DNA of 64,000 nt, taken from positions 124,001 to 188,000 of the forward strand of contig CXTY01000035.1 in assembly GCA_001404055.1 (NCBI GenBank). The letters are read 5' to 3'. The translations under genes and the position numbers were made by a program. This DNA comes from Roseibium album. Lineage in GTDB: Bacteria; Pseudomonadota; Alphaproteobacteria; Rhizobiales; Stappiaceae. The notes beneath the pieces are model-generated. The model was not told the DNA's origin and did no database searches. It worked only from the letters and a program-made list of their open reading frames with translations. Below, in pieces: positions 1 through 8,864 of the stretch (position 1 is the first letter of the stretch; each line of letters opens with the position of its first letter).

Positions 1-1335
1 CTGCCAGAACTTGCCAAATCGCGGCCGCCATTCATTTATCGTCCGGCGCATTACCTGAAGCAGTTCCACGAGAAATATGGCGATCCGGACCATATGGCCA
101 AGGAAGCAGCCAAGGTCAAAAAGCGCAGCTGGGCCCCCCTTCATGCCAAGAAAGACGACATGTACAACGGGCGCAATATCGAGCTCCCGACGTTGCAGCC
201 CTGGATTCGCAAGCGCAAAGACAGTGATCTGCGTTTTGTTCTCGAGCGCAATCCCTATTACCACCGGGTCGACGGCGCTGGACAGCAACTGCCCTACATT
301 GATCAGGTCATCATGACTGTTGCCGATGGCAAGCTGATCCCTGCCAAGGCTCAAGCTGGTGAAACTAATCTTCAGGCTCGCAACCTAAGCTTTTCGGACA
401 TTACCGTTCTGAAAAAGGGCGAAAAGCTGAATGATTACGTCACAGCGCTGTGGTCTAATACCAAGGGATCTGAGATCTCGATCCTGCCCAATATGACGGT
501 TAAAGATCCGGTCTGGCGCAAGTTGATGCGCGATACGCGTTTCCGCCACGCCCTGTCGCTTGGCATTGACCGCAATCTTTTGAACCGGGTTCTGTTTTTT
601 GGTTTGGGAACGCCCGGTAACGACACCGTTTTGGCTACCAGCCCGCTCTACAAGGCTGAGTACACGACGAAATGGGCCGAATTCGATCCCGATCAGGCTA
701 ATGCTCTTTTGGATGAAATCGGTCTGACCAAGCGCAACAAGGATGGTATCCGGTTGTTGCCGGACGGTCGTCCGCTTGAAATCATCGTCGAAACAGCTGG
801 TGAATCGCAGACCCAAATTGACGCCCTGGAGCTGGTCGGCGAGAACTGGCGCGCACTTGGAATCAAACTGTTTGCCAAGCCAAGCCAGCGTGACAACCTG
901 CGGGAACGCGCGATTACGGGTCAGCTTGTCATGTCAGTGTGGTGGGGTATGGAAAACGGTATTCCAACGTCTGAGATGCGGCCCGATGATCTTGCTCCGG
1001 TCCGTGGTGATTTCCTGGGCTGGCACGCCTGGGGGGATTACTACGAAACTGATGGTGAGGGTGGTGAAAAGCCTGATTGGGCACCAGCGGCGAAGCTCAT
1101 GGAGCTCTATGAAGCCTGGCTCGTGTCCAAGACGCCTGAAGAGCGCACCAAGATCTGGGACGAAATGCTGCAAATAAATGCAGAAGAAACAATTCGTATC
1201 GGTCTTGTGTCCGGCGTCCGTCAACCGGTCGTGATTAAAAACGTCGAAAATGTTCCTTTGGAAGGCATTTACGGTTGGGATCCCGGCGCACATTTTGGCA
1301 TTCATCGCATGGATGAATTTTACATGTCAGAGTAA
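1..1335 (+). CDS. ABC transporter substrate-binding protein, family 5 (5' end outside window)
   Basis: The frame is open from base 1, so this is the C-terminal ~444 residues of a periplasmic solute-binding protein of the peptide/opine/nickel family (SBP_bac_5). Family-like stretches are RNPYYHRVD, the FRHALSLGIDR segment and the hinge region with YEAWLVSKTPEERTKIWDEM near the end. It should capture a peptide or similar solute for the two permeases encoded at 2122-4325. The signal peptide and true start lie upstream of the window. The ligand cannot be read from the sequence. The family assignment is firm. Confidence 0.9.
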   Translation: MPELAKSRPPFIYRPAHYLKQFHEKYGDPDHMAKEAAKVKKRSWAPLHAKKDDMYNGRNIELPTLQPWIRKRKDSDLRFVLERNPYYHRVDGAGQQLPYIDQVIMTVADGKLIPAKAQAGETNLQARNLSFSDITVLKKGEKLNDYVTALWSNTKGSEISILPNMTVKDPVWRKLMRDTRFRHALSLGIDRNLLNRVLFFGLGTPGNDTVLATSPLYKAEYTTKWAEFDPDQANALLDEIGLTKRNKDGIRLLPDGRPLEIIVETAGESQTQIDALELVGENWRALGIKLFAKPSQRDNLRERAITGQLVMSVWWGMENGIPTSEMRPDDLAPVRGDFLGWHAWGDYYETDGEGGEKPDWAPAAKLMELYEAWLVSKTPEERTKIWDEMLQINAEETIRIGLVSGVRQPVVIKNVENVPLEGIYGWDPGAHFGIHRMDEFYMSE

Positions 1336-1382
1336 GCTGCGGCTGAAGCTTCAAGAGATTCCCGGATTAGCGCGGAGGAACC

Positions 1383-2045
1383 ATGGCCGACCGGTTGGAG
1401 ATGACGACAGACCTGATTGACTATGTTTGCCAACACGGTACTCGGGAATCCAATGCGTTGGAAAAACTCCGTCGACATACGCAAAACCTGCCTGAAGCAG
1501 ATATGCGCGTGCCGCAGGAGCAGGGACAGCTTCTATATTTTCTGATCAAGACCTTGAACGCCAGGAAGGTCATGGAACTTGGCGTTTTCACCGGCTACAG
1601 CACTTTGTGGATGGCGTCTGCCTTGCCTGCGGATGGGCGATTGATCGCTATCGACAAACGCAACGATTGGCAGGAAGTTGCAGAAACACATTGGGAGGAA
1701 GCTGGTGTGCGCGCAAAGATCGACTTCAGGGTCGGGCGAGCTGAGCACACGATGCGGAATTTGGTCGATGCGGGGGAAGAAGGAACGTTCGATCTGATTT
1801 ACATCGACGCCGATAAAAAAAGCTACACAACCTACTATGAACTTGCACTGCAGCTGCTGCGGACTGGCGGGATTATGGTGTTTGACAATATGCTGCGTCT
1901 TGGAGATGTGATTGATCCGGCTGTTCACGATCCGGCTGTTGATGATATTCGTGCACTCAACGGGCGTTTGCGTGAGGACTATCGTGTCGTAATTTCCATG
2001 TTGCCGTTTTCGGACGGTCTGACTCTCGTTTTGAAAACAACATAA
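1383..2045 (+). CDS. O-methyltransferase, family 3 (CCoAOMT-like)
   Basis: A 220-residue SAM-dependent methyltransferase. The SAM-binding loop VMELGVFTGYSTLWMA, the acidic end of strand 2 (LIAIDKR) and the metal/catalytic motif FDLIYIDADK followed by GGIMVFDN are typical of the caffeoyl-CoA/catechol O-methyltransferase family. These use a divalent cation and methylate a hydroxyl of small phenols or polyketide-like substrates. The ATG is preceded by GCGGAGG. It sits between a binding-protein gene and its permeases, which is an odd place for an enzyme and hints that the imported compound may be its substrate (inference). Confidence 0.88.
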   Translation: MADRLEMTTDLIDYVCQHGTRESNALEKLRRHTQNLPEADMRVPQEQGQLLYFLIKTLNARKVMELGVFTGYSTLWMASALPADGRLIAIDKRNDWQEVAETHWEEAGVRAKIDFRVGRAEHTMRNLVDAGEEGTFDLIYIDADKKSYTTYYELALQLLRTGGIMVFDNMLRLGDVIDPAVHDPAVDDIRALNGRLREDYRVVISMLPFSDGLTLVLKTT

Positions 2046-2121
2046 CGTTGAAACGAAAGTCGATTTGTTAAGTGAGTAAGTGAGCGCTTCTCAGGAAGTT
2101 TTGGGGCAAAGGGGAGTTTAG

Positions 2122-3147
2122 GTGCTCTATTATATTATCCGCCGGATCTTGATGATGGTCCCGACGTTGTTGGTGATCAGCCTGATGACGTTCTTCATTA
2201 TTGAACTTCCAACCGGCGATTACATTTCCAACCAGATTGCAGCACTGAAAGCCACTGGCGAGCAATCCTCCATCGCGAAACTCGAGTTTCAACTCAAAGA
2301 GTTTTCGCTCGACCGTCCGTTTTTTGAGCGTTACCTGATCTGGGTCGGTCTTTGGCCAGGGCCTCACGGTCTTGACGGTCTTATCCAGGGTAACTGGGGC
2401 TGGTCGTTCGAGTTTGACAAACCGGTTGATGAGGTGGTCGGACCAACTCTGCCTTTGACCATTGTGCTCAACTTCGCAACCATTCTGTTTGTTTACATCG
2501 TTTCATTCCCTATCGGGATCTATTCTGCCACGCGCCAATATTCCTGGGGCGACTATGGGTTCACGTTTATTGGCTATTTTGGCCTCGCAACACCGAACTT
2601 CTTGCTCGCGCTCATCCTGCTTTATCTGTTTAACCAGTGGTTCGGACTTTCCGTGGGCGGATTGATGGCGCCGGAGTATATCGATCAGCCGTGGAGCTTC
2701 GCCAAGGCGATGTCGGTGCTCGGTCATCTAATCGTGCCGACGATCGTCATAGGAACGTCCGGAACAGCGGCGATGATCCGACGATTACGTGCCAATCTCC
2801 TGGACGAATTGCACAAGCAATATGTCACCACTGGACGAGCGAAAGGCCTGAAAGAAGGCCAGCTCCTTGTAAAATATCCACTTCGGATGGCGATCAACCC
2901 GTTCATCGCCGATATAGGAAACCTCATTCCCTCTCTTGTATCCGGGTCGGTGATTGTGTCCGTTGTCATGAGCCTGCCAACCGTTGGGCCGGTTTTGTTA
3001 TCTGCCCTGCAGTCGCAGGACCAGTTCCTGTCCGGCTTCATCCTGCTCTTTGTCGCCGTTCTCACCTTGATCGGAATGCTGATTTCCGACTTGCTTCTTG
3101 CGGTTCTTGATCCCCGTATTCGTCTTGGCGGGAGGGCTTCGTCATGA
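2122..3147 (+). CDS. ABC transporter permease, DppB/OppB type
   Basis: A 341-residue inner-membrane permease starting at a GTG that has GGGGAG five bases upstream. It opens with the usual MLYYIIRRILMMVPTLLVIS transmembrane start of DppB-type proteins. The cytoplasmic coupling loop (TTGRAKGLKEGQLLVKYPLRMAINPFI region) is the EAA-like motif that contacts the ATPase. About six membrane segments are visible. It overlaps the next permease by four bases, so the two are translationally coupled. It forms the channel with that permease for the binding protein at 1-1335. Neither ATPase gene is in the window downstream. Confidence 0.93.
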   Translation: MLYYIIRRILMMVPTLLVISLMTFFIIELPTGDYISNQIAALKATGEQSSIAKLEFQLKEFSLDRPFFERYLIWVGLWPGPHGLDGLIQGNWGWSFEFDKPVDEVVGPTLPLTIVLNFATILFVYIVSFPIGIYSATRQYSWGDYGFTFIGYFGLATPNFLLALILLYLFNQWFGLSVGGLMAPEYIDQPWSFAKAMSVLGHLIVPTIVIGTSGTAAMIRRLRANLLDELHKQYVTTGRAKGLKEGQLLVKYPLRMAINPFIADIGNLIPSLVSGSVIVSVVMSLPTVGPVLLSALQSQDQFLSGFILLFVAVLTLIGMLISDLLLAVLDPRIRLGGRASS

Positions 3148-4325
3148 GCATGGATGTGGAGGAAAACAAGACGTCCCGCAAGGTTGAGCATTACGTCGAC
3201 CCGACACCGTTCAATCCTGCCGTTACCGAGGAAATGACACCTGAACAGGAACGCTATTTCCAAGCGTCCCAGTGGCAGATCATGTGGTGGAAGTTCAAGC
3301 GCCACAAGCTTGCGGTCTGGTCGGGTGTCATCCTGATCCTGTTCTATCTTTGTGTTCCATTTGCTGAAGTAATTGCGCCATACACAGCAAATTCCCGCGA
3401 TAGCTTGCACCTCTTTGCGCCACCGCAGAAATTGCATCTCTTTGATGATGGCAAATTCGTTGGTCCGTTTGTCTATGGCATGACATCGGAAATCGACATG
3501 GAAACCCTGCAATGGGTGTTCGAGGACAATCCGGACCAGGTACAACCGATCCGCTATTTCTGCCGGGGGGCGAACTACAAATTCTGGAATTTGTTCACGG
3601 CGGACTTTCACCTGTTCTGCCCTGCCAAGGGTGGAACTCTGTTTCTGCTTGGCACAGATCGTTTGGGTCGCGATCAGTTGTCCGGTCTTGTCTATGGCGC
3701 ACGGCTCTCGCTCACTGTGGGTTTGATCGGTGTCACAATTTCCATCGTACTCGGCCTGTTTTTTGGCGGTATCGCGGGCTATTTCGGCGGCATACTCGAC
3801 AGTGCGATTCAGCGTATGATCGAAATCATCCGTTCCATGCCCGAGTTACCGCTCTGGATGGCGCTTTCAGCCGCACTGCCAGTCACATGGGCGCCTGTCT
3901 GGATCTATTTTGGGTTGACCATCATTCTGGGTCTCTTGGACTGGCCTGGGCTTGCGCGCGCCGTCAGGTCAAAACTGCTTTCCTTGCGCGAAGAGGAATA
4001 CGCCAAGGCGGCCGTGCTGATGGGGGCAAAACCGAAAAGAGTGATCACCCGACACCTGTTGCCGGGATTCACCAGTCACATCATTGCCTCGGCAACCCTG
4101 TCGATACCGTCGATGATCCTGGGTGAAACCGCTCTGTCCTACCTCAATCTCGGATTACGTCGCCCGTCCGTCTCCTGGGGTGTTCTGTTGAACGAAGCCC
4201 AGAACATTTCGGTTGTGACGATATACCCGTGGCTGATGGCGCCGGTTATCCCGATCATTATCGTCGTTCTGGCGTTTAATTTCCTAGGCGATGGTTTGCG
4301 CGACGCGGCAGATCCATATAAGTGA
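3144..4325 (+). CDS. ABC transporter permease, DppC/OppC type, long form
   Basis: A 393-residue partner permease whose ATG overlaps the preceding stop. After TM1 (VWSGVILILFYLCVPFAEVIAPY) there is a ~100-residue periplasmic stretch before the conserved LGTDRLGRDQLSGLVYGARLSL motif, longer than in classical DppC. The EAA loop (EEEYAKAAVLMGAKPKRVITRHLLPG) and the C-terminal GDGLRDAADP signature are present. Expected partners are the DppB-like permease, two ATPases (not in this window) and the family 5 binding protein. The extended loop is a family variant rather than a fusion. Confidence 0.93.
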   Translation: MSMDVEENKTSRKVEHYVDPTPFNPAVTEEMTPEQERYFQASQWQIMWWKFKRHKLAVWSGVILILFYLCVPFAEVIAPYTANSRDSLHLFAPPQKLHLFDDGKFVGPFVYGMTSEIDMETLQWVFEDNPDQVQPIRYFCRGANYKFWNLFTADFHLFCPAKGGTLFLLGTDRLGRDQLSGLVYGARLSLTVGLIGVTISIVLGLFFGGIAGYFGGILDSAIQRMIEIIRSMPELPLWMALSAALPVTWAPVWIYFGLTIILGLLDWPGLARAVRSKLLSLREEEYAKAAVLMGAKPKRVITRHLLPGFTSHIIASATLSIPSMILGETALSYLNLGLRRPSVSWGVLLNEAQNISVVTIYPWLMAPVIPIIIVVLAFNFLGDGLRDAADPYK

Positions 4326-4351
4326 TGAGCTAGAATTTGTATCTGTTTCGG

Positions 4352-4368
4352 CGGGCCGTTTTGGCCCG
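4352..4368 (+). terminator. small GC hairpin after the permease operon
   Basis: CGGGCC and GGCCCG form a 6-bp stem around GTTTT just downstream of the second permease. The following bases are only moderately T-rich (TCTCTGCTGT), so it may be a weak terminator or an mRNA 3' stabiliser rather than a strong intrinsic terminator. Confidence 0.35.
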
Positions 4369-4390
4369 TCTCTGCTGTCAGGAAAACACC

Positions 4391-4984
4391 ATGTCTAAAA
4401 ATGCCTCCACCGCTCAGGGCTGGGATGAAGAATATGAAGCCGGGCGCTGGGCGTTCCTGCGGTCTCTGCCGGAAAGCGGCCGCTACGGTATCATCGGCAT
4501 GTGGCTCTCCCTGACAGAAACCATGGACGAAGTCCTGGATATCGGCTGCGGTGAGGGGCTCTTGTACGAGCGTCTGCAGCCAATGGGCATCAAACGTTAC
4601 GTCGGCATGGACCTTTCCCCAGCTTCGCTCGAGATCGCCAATGTAGATCCGGCAATTGCTTCTCTGCGGGCTGGAGATATGCATTCATTTGAACCCAGAG
4701 ACGGTGAGAAATTCTCCGCAATCGTTTTCAATGAGGTTCTTCACTTCGCTGACGATCCGGCAGCTGTCGTCAGCCGTTACGTGCCATTTCTTAAGGATGA
4801 TGGCATCATCGCGTTGTCCATGTATTCCCCGAAAAAGCCGGAATCCGGTGCAAATAAACTGATTGCCAAGCTGTGGGAATCAACGGACGACGAGAGCAAA
4901 TGGGAAGTCCTCGATGACTACCGTCTGGTGTCAGAAAAAAAGGGCGTCACCTGGCGCATGCGGCTTGTGAAGCCGGTGAGCTAA
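4391..4984 (+). CDS. class I SAM-dependent methyltransferase
   Basis: A 197-residue Rossmann-fold methyltransferase. Motif I is VLDIGCGEGLLYERL, motif II has YVGMDLSPASLEIA, and motif IV/post-I is SAIVFNEVLHFADDPAAVV. The ATG at 4391 is chosen over the in-frame upstream TTG because homology-like sequence begins there and GGAAAA lies just upstream. The substrate is unknown. The WDEEYEAGRWAFL opening is common to methyltransferases found with surface-glycan or small-molecule genes. It is likely its own transcription unit after the transporter operon. Confidence 0.85.
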   Translation: MSKNASTAQGWDEEYEAGRWAFLRSLPESGRYGIIGMWLSLTETMDEVLDIGCGEGLLYERLQPMGIKRYVGMDLSPASLEIANVDPAIASLRAGDMHSFEPRDGEKFSAIVFNEVLHFADDPAAVVSRYVPFLKDDGIIALSMYSPKKPESGANKLIAKLWESTDDESKWEVLDDYRLVSEKKGVTWRMRLVKPVS

Positions 4985-5020
4985 AACCGGATTTCGAAAA
5001 GGAAAATGCGGGTTCTCATT

Positions 5021-5139
5021 GTCATCCCGGTTTGTCACTCTGCGGCAAGACCGGGATCTGGTATTCCGTGTAGTTCGCGTTGAGCAAGAGCAAATCCGCT
5101 CGGCGTTTACTGGAACCCAGCCTTCGCTGGGATCACAAT
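5021..5139. repeat. two-hairpin palindromic intergenic repeat (copy 1)
   Basis: Two inverted repeats about 60 bases apart: GTCATCCCGG ... ACCGGGATC (5021-5057) and CCCAGCC-TTCG-CTGGG (around 5115-5131). The same order, spacing and flanking words occur at 13191-13309, so this is a dispersed repeat family. It lies between a plus-strand methyltransferase gene and a minus-strand DUF1330 gene. Confidence 0.7.
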
Positions 5140-5227
5140 TTTAATACATCGTTTTAAGTAGCTGCACGGCCTTTCTTGACTTTGAATTTCGGCAAACTAT
5201 CGCTCGTAGAACAAATAAACAAAGGCG

Positions 5228-5260
5228 AAAATAAGCAGCCCTGACGGTTCAGGGCTGCCT
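5228..5260 (-). terminator. intrinsic terminator of the DUF1330 gene
   Basis: GCAGCCCTGA and TCAGGGCTGC form a perfect 10-bp stem with a 4-base loop (5235-5258). Read on the minus strand it is followed by TTATTTT. It lies eight bases beyond the stop of the minus-strand gene at 5267. Confidence 0.8.
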
Positions 5261-5266
5261 AGAATA

Positions 5267-5554
5267 TCAGCTCGGCAATACAACAATCGTCGATTTGCCG
5301 CCTTTGTTCCGCAACGCATGAACATCCGTCAGCGAAGGATCTTCCCGCCAGGCTTTGGCAGCTTCAACCGTTGGGAACGACAGCAGCGCTGCGAGGTCTG
5401 GTTTGTCTGAAGCAGCTTCAAGGACAAGTGGTGCCGGGTCGGCTGCAACAACACTGCCGCCATGTTTGGCGAGGGCCTCGGCGGCTCTTTCGCGATAGGC
5501 ACCTAGGGTTTCCTTGTCGGTCACGGTGATCATGGCAAAAGCTTGTACGGGCAT
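5267..5554 (-). CDS. DUF1330 domain protein
   Basis: A 95-residue protein with the dimeric alpha+beta barrel pattern of DUF1330: a start like MPVQAFAMITVTD, then YRERAAEALAKHGG, and the C-terminal FPTVEAAKAWREDPS. No catalytic role is established for the family. AACTCCTC upstream on the plus strand gives a GAGGAGTT ribosome site for this start. It is divergent from the LysR gene at 5644, a typical regulator-target arrangement, and it ends in its own terminator. Confidence 0.85.
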   Translation of the reverse strand: MPVQAFAMITVTDKETLGAYRERAAEALAKHGGSVVAADPAPLVLEAASDKPDLAALLSFPTVEAAKAWREDPSLTDVHALRNKGGKSTIVVLPS

Positions 5555-5643
5555 CTGGTAACTCCTCTGATTAAGATGCCTGGACGCTATCCGAAAAAGC
5601 GAATGCTAAAAATTCATCAAATTTTCAACTCATATGTGCAAAA

Positions 5644-6543
5644 ATGCACAACATGAATAATTGGGATGACTTGAAATTTGTACTGGCCATTGCCAAGGCG
5701 GGCGGCCTTGCCAAGGCGGCGAGAGGGCTGGGGGTCACACACTCGACTGTTTCCCGGCGTTTGTCTTCTTTGGAAACGCAGATGGGAACCCGGCTCTTTG
5801 AACGTTTGCCGGAAGGGCTGACGCCAACGTCTGCGGGTGAAGAGGCTGTGACAGCGGCAAAGCGCATGGAAGCCGAAGTTCTGGCACTGGATACGCGGAT
5901 CGCTGGCCAGGATGCTGAATTGGAAGGGCCGCTACGCGTGACGGCGGCTCAGCTCCTGTTTCAGGTCCAGCTGGCTGATGTATTGCAAAAGTTCTCAGCG
6001 CGACATCCGCGTATCGAACTTGAAATGATTGCCGCCAATGAAAAACTGAGCCTGCATCGCCGAGAGGCTGATGTGGCTGTGCGCGTGACGGACAATCCCG
6101 ACGAGAACCTGTTTGGTCGACTGGCGTGCGGTCAAAATCGTGCTTTCTATATGTCTCGTGATTTTGCTCGTAAATTCCGGGAAACCATGTCGGTCAGTCA
6201 TGACACAGCGCCGTTATCCTGCGTCGCCTTCAAGTGGTGGGGCCGGGGTGTTCCCAAGGAAATACGGGCACGCTATCCCGGTGCATTCATATCTCTGGTT
6301 ACGGATGACATGATCGCCAAAAAAGCCGCCGTCCTGGCTGGAATGGGGATCGGTCGTCTGCCCTGTTTCCTGGGGGATCCTGACCCGGAACTGGTCCGGG
6401 TGCCGGGGCTGGAACCGACGCGGTATCTGGATATCTGGATCCTGACCCATCCGGATTTGAAACACGTTGCCAAGATCAGGTCGTTTCTGCGTTTCACGGC
6501 AGATGCTTTCAAGGCAAAAAGTAGCCTATATCTGGGGCTTTGA
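5644..6543 (+). CDS. LysR-family transcriptional regulator
   Basis: A 299-residue regulator. The N-terminal winged helix-turn-helix is WDDLKFVLAIAKAGGLAKAARGLGVTHSTVSRRLSSLE, followed by a linker helix and a periplasmic-binding-like effector domain (ADVAVRVTDNPDENLFGRLACG). ATG codons at 5644 and 5653 are both possible starts. It is divergent from the DUF1330 gene with only ~90 bases between, so it probably controls that gene. The effector is unknown. Confidence 0.92.
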   Translation: MHNMNNWDDLKFVLAIAKAGGLAKAARGLGVTHSTVSRRLSSLETQMGTRLFERLPEGLTPTSAGEEAVTAAKRMEAEVLALDTRIAGQDAELEGPLRVTAAQLLFQVQLADVLQKFSARHPRIELEMIAANEKLSLHRREADVAVRVTDNPDENLFGRLACGQNRAFYMSRDFARKFRETMSVSHDTAPLSCVAFKWWGRGVPKEIRARYPGAFISLVTDDMIAKKAAVLAGMGIGRLPCFLGDPDPELVRVPGLEPTRYLDIWILTHPDLKHVAKIRSFLRFTADAFKAKSSLYLGL

Positions 6544-6553
6544 AACTATCGTT

Positions 6554-7006
6554 TCAGAACCAGCGGCGGACTTTGGACAAATACTCCAGATAGGATGAGC
6601 CAAAAATTTCCTTCAGACTTTCCTCCTCAGGCTTGATTTGAAACTCGGTCATGTACCAGACAAAAAGAGGCAAGATGACGAATGCGGTCAGCGTGCCCCA
6701 ATAGATCGACAGGGCAAGCAGAAGGCAAAGCATGCCCAGATACATTGGATTACGGCTGAATCGGTAGATGCCCTCTGTGACAAGCTTTGTCGCTGTTTCA
6801 GGAGCCATCGGATTGACAGTTGTCTTGCTTTGAACGAAAGAGCGGATCGCCTGGCCTCCTGGAAGAATGCCGACAAAAACAAACATGATGGCAAGGAGCA
6901 TTTGTCCGGGAAAGGAAACGCTCAGCTGCGGCAATAGCCGGGCCCCGGCAAACAACAGCAGCATGGCGACAATGAGAACGGCGACCGGCGGAACTTTCAA
7001 CTGCAT
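6554..7006 (-). CDS. isoprenylcysteine carboxyl methyltransferase-like membrane protein
   Basis: About 150 residues with four hydrophobic segments and the SAM-binding signature GIYRFSRNPMYLG followed by a C-terminal EEESLKEIFGSSYLEYLSKVRRWF. This is the bacterial ICMT/PEMT-like family of integral membrane methyltransferases. The ATG at 7006 lies one base beyond the stop of the nitrile hydratase accessory gene, so it is probably the last gene of that operon. The substrate in bacteria is unknown, and no link to nitrile metabolism is established. Confidence 0.82.
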   Translation of the reverse strand: MQLKVPPVAVLIVAMLLLFAGARLLPQLSVSFPGQMLLAIMFVFVGILPGGQAIRSFVQSKTTVNPMAPETATKLVTEGIYRFSRNPMYLGMLCLLLALSIYWGTLTAFVILPLFVWYMTEFQIKPEEESLKEIFGSSYLEYLSKVRRWF

Positions 7007-7007
7007 C

Positions 7008-7370
7008 TCAACGACCAATTCTGCTCAGCTCAATCGGATCACCATGCGGTGTCGCACGCGCAGCTTCATCCCAGGCTTTCTTGAGCTCTGCCAACTGGTG
7101 TGCTCCTGTGACATCCTTGGCAGTCAATATTTTCTCAAACGCATTCAGCCAATGATCATAGTAGTTCAGGGGGTTTGTATCGGCCGGATCGTCTTTCGCC
7201 AGTTCTGCTCCCAGTGTCTCCGCCCATTCGCCCCATGAAAACAAGCCCGCCTGATGCGCCTTGAGGGTCATCGCGAATACTCTGGCTTCCCAGGGAGCAG
7301 TAAACACTGGCCCGCCGTCCTGGTCCAGTGGAAGGCGCGGGGTGGCTTGCACTGCGTCAGGCAGGGTCAA
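7008..7370 (-). CDS. nitrile hydratase accessory protein
   Basis: About 120 residues resembling the N-terminal half of the nitrile hydratase beta subunit (DGGPVFTAPWEARVFAMTLKAHQAGLFSWGEWAETLGAEL, and NYYDHWLNAFEKIL). This is the pattern of the small activator/accessory proteins that help deliver metal to the alpha subunit. The frame runs upstream inside nthB, but family similarity begins near TTG 7370 or GTG 7352. Either start makes a short overlap with the nthB stop. The order alpha-beta-accessory is standard for cobalt-type clusters. Confidence 0.8.
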   Translation of the reverse strand: MTLPDAVQATPRLPLDQDGGPVFTAPWEARVFAMTLKAHQAGLFSWGEWAETLGAELAKDDPADTNPLNYYDHWLNAFEKILTAKDVTGAHQLAELKKAWDEAARATPHGDPIELSRIGR

Positions 7371-8016
7371 GATAGGGCTCCCACAGGTCAATGCGCAGGG
7401 TAAGTTTCGGGTCGCTTTCCGGTCCCCAGATGTCGGTGCCCTTGAAGACAACACCGTAGAGCCAGGTCGGCTGTTCACCTTTTCCCTGGGCGTTGGTGTC
7501 GGGAAAAACATGAACGCCGTGCACGGTTTCAATTTTGCCAACAGTGTCGCGCGCATAACGCGGCAGGCGCGTGTGGTGTTCAGGATGCATACGTTTTGTC
7601 CGAATGGCATCACCAACCTTGAAACGTGCCGGTTGCCGCTCTGCCCGGTCAGCCGGACCTCCCTTGGCCAGAATACTCGCAACATCCGCAGCTTTCATCA
7701 CGCGTTTGACAGGCTTTGACTCAGAAGTCGCTTCGGCTTGCTGCAGTTCGTCGCGGGTTACAAGGCCGTTTTCTACCACCAGTTTCTCAAGTCCTCTGGT
7801 CCATATCTCGTAGTAGCTGGAAGAGAGGTAAATTGCCGGTGGTAACGTCTCGCGGGCAAAGCGTGAGGTATCGATTGTCCAGCTGCCTGTCGCGCCCATA
7901 GCCAGAGTGAGGGCAAAGGCCCGCTCTTCCCACTTTGCGTGAAAGTTTGGTTCGTTTTCTTCCAGTTCAACAGGGCCAAAACCCATCTGGCCACCAAGAT
8001 CCTGAGCTCCGTTCAC
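7357..8016 (-). CDS. nthB: nitrile hydratase beta subunit
   Basis: A 219-residue beta subunit starting [16 protein letters not shown], the diagnostic N-terminus. The C-terminal SH3-like barrel has [29 protein letters not shown] and [14 protein letters not shown]. It pairs with the alpha subunit to hydrate nitriles to amides in the cytoplasm. Its ATG overlaps the nthA stop by four bases, so the two are translationally coupled. Length is normal for the family. Confidence 0.95.
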   Translation of the reverse strand: MNGAQDLGGQMGFGPVELEENEPNFHAKWEERAFALTLAMGATGSWTIDTSRFARETLPPAIYLSSSYYEIWTRGLEKLVVENGLVTRDELQQAEATSESKPVKRVMKAADVASILAKGGPADRAERQPARFKVGDAIRTKRMHPEHHTRLPRYARDTVGKIETVHGVHVFPDTNAQGKGEQPTWLYGVVFKGTDIWGPESDPKLTLRIDLWEPYLDPA

Positions 8017-8639
8017 GCCGTTTCCTCCTGGTTCGAAGGATCAAGCGCAAGCGCGGTGCCTATCATGCTGTTGCGGGTGACAAGTTCTGAAAGCCGTTCT
8101 TCGCTCCAGCCCTCGGTTCCCTTCGGTCGACGTGGGATAACCAGATAACGAACTTCGGCGGTCGAATCCCAGACCTTGATCTCTGTTTCTTCAGGAAGCG
8201 TCACCCCGAATTCCTTAAGGACCCCACGCGGGTCCCGAACGGCACGGGAGCGGTAAGGGGCAGATTTGTACCAGACAGGGGGCAAGCCAAGCACTGTCCA
8301 TGGATAGCAGGAGCAAAGTGTGCATACGACCATGTTGTGAACACCACTTGTGTTCTCGACTGCCACCATGTGCTCGCCCTGCCGGCCTGTGAAGCCCAGC
8401 TCGGCGATTGCAGATGTGGCGTCGCTCATGAGGCGGGCGTGATAGTCCGTATCAGTCCAGGCTTTGGCGACAACCCGGGCGCCATTCTTCGGACCAATTT
8501 TTGTTTCGTAGGTTTCTATCAATTCGTCCAGAGCCGGTGGGTCAATATAGCCCTTCTCGGTCAGGAGCGTTTCCAGCGCCCGCACCCGCAGCTCAATGTC
8601 GGACAGCTCTGAATGATCGTGATCATGGTCGTGGGACAT
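8013..8639 (-). CDS. nthA: nitrile hydratase alpha subunit, cobalt type
   Basis: A 208-residue catalytic subunit. The metal claw [10 protein letters not shown] has C106, C109 and C111; Thr rather than Ser after the first Cys is the pattern of the non-corrin cobalt type. The N-terminus is a short Asp/His repeat (MSHDHDHDH). A CAGGAG site precedes the ATG. It heads the operon nthA-nthB-accessory-ICMT-like. No amidase follows, so the amide product must be handled elsewhere or excreted. It is divergent from the VOC/monooxygenase operon. Confidence 0.96.
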   Translation of the reverse strand: MSHDHDHDHSELSDIELRVRALETLLTEKGYIDPPALDELIETYETKIGPKNGARVVAKAWTDTDYHARLMSDATSAIAELGFTGRQGEHMVAVENTSGVHNMVVCTLCSCYPWTVLGLPPVWYKSAPYRSRAVRDPRGVLKEFGVTLPEETEIKVWDSTAEVRYLVIPRRPKGTEGWSEERLSELVTRNSMIGTALALDPSNQEETA

Positions 8640-8768
8640 GGGGGCTCCTGAGGTGTGCGGACACCCATATGACGCGGTGGATTTCAGCCTGTCAATTCCC
8701 GCGATCAGCTCGGTCTCGAAAGCCCCGCGGAGCGCAGTATCCAGTGATCCTTGAACAAATAACTTGAT

Positions 8769-8843
8769 TAGTTACAAACGTAACCAATTGACCTGTGTCA
8801 AAGCATGCTGTATGTGTTTCGTATATAGTTACATATGTAACTA
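8769..8843 (+). promoter_or_regulatory. promoter flanked by two palindromic operators
   Basis: Two related palindromes: GTTACAAACGTAAC (8771-8784) and the perfect 18-base TAGTTACATATGTAACTA (8826-8843), with centres 57 bp apart. Between them is a possible sigma-70 promoter, TTGACC (8788-8793), 17 bp, TATGTG (8811-8816), reading into the VOC gene. The second palindrome is just upstream of the AGGAGG ribosome site. The pattern fits a TetR- or MarR-type repressor; no such gene is in the window. Confidence 0.7.
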
Positions 8844-8864
8844 ATTATCAGGAGGAGCACACAC

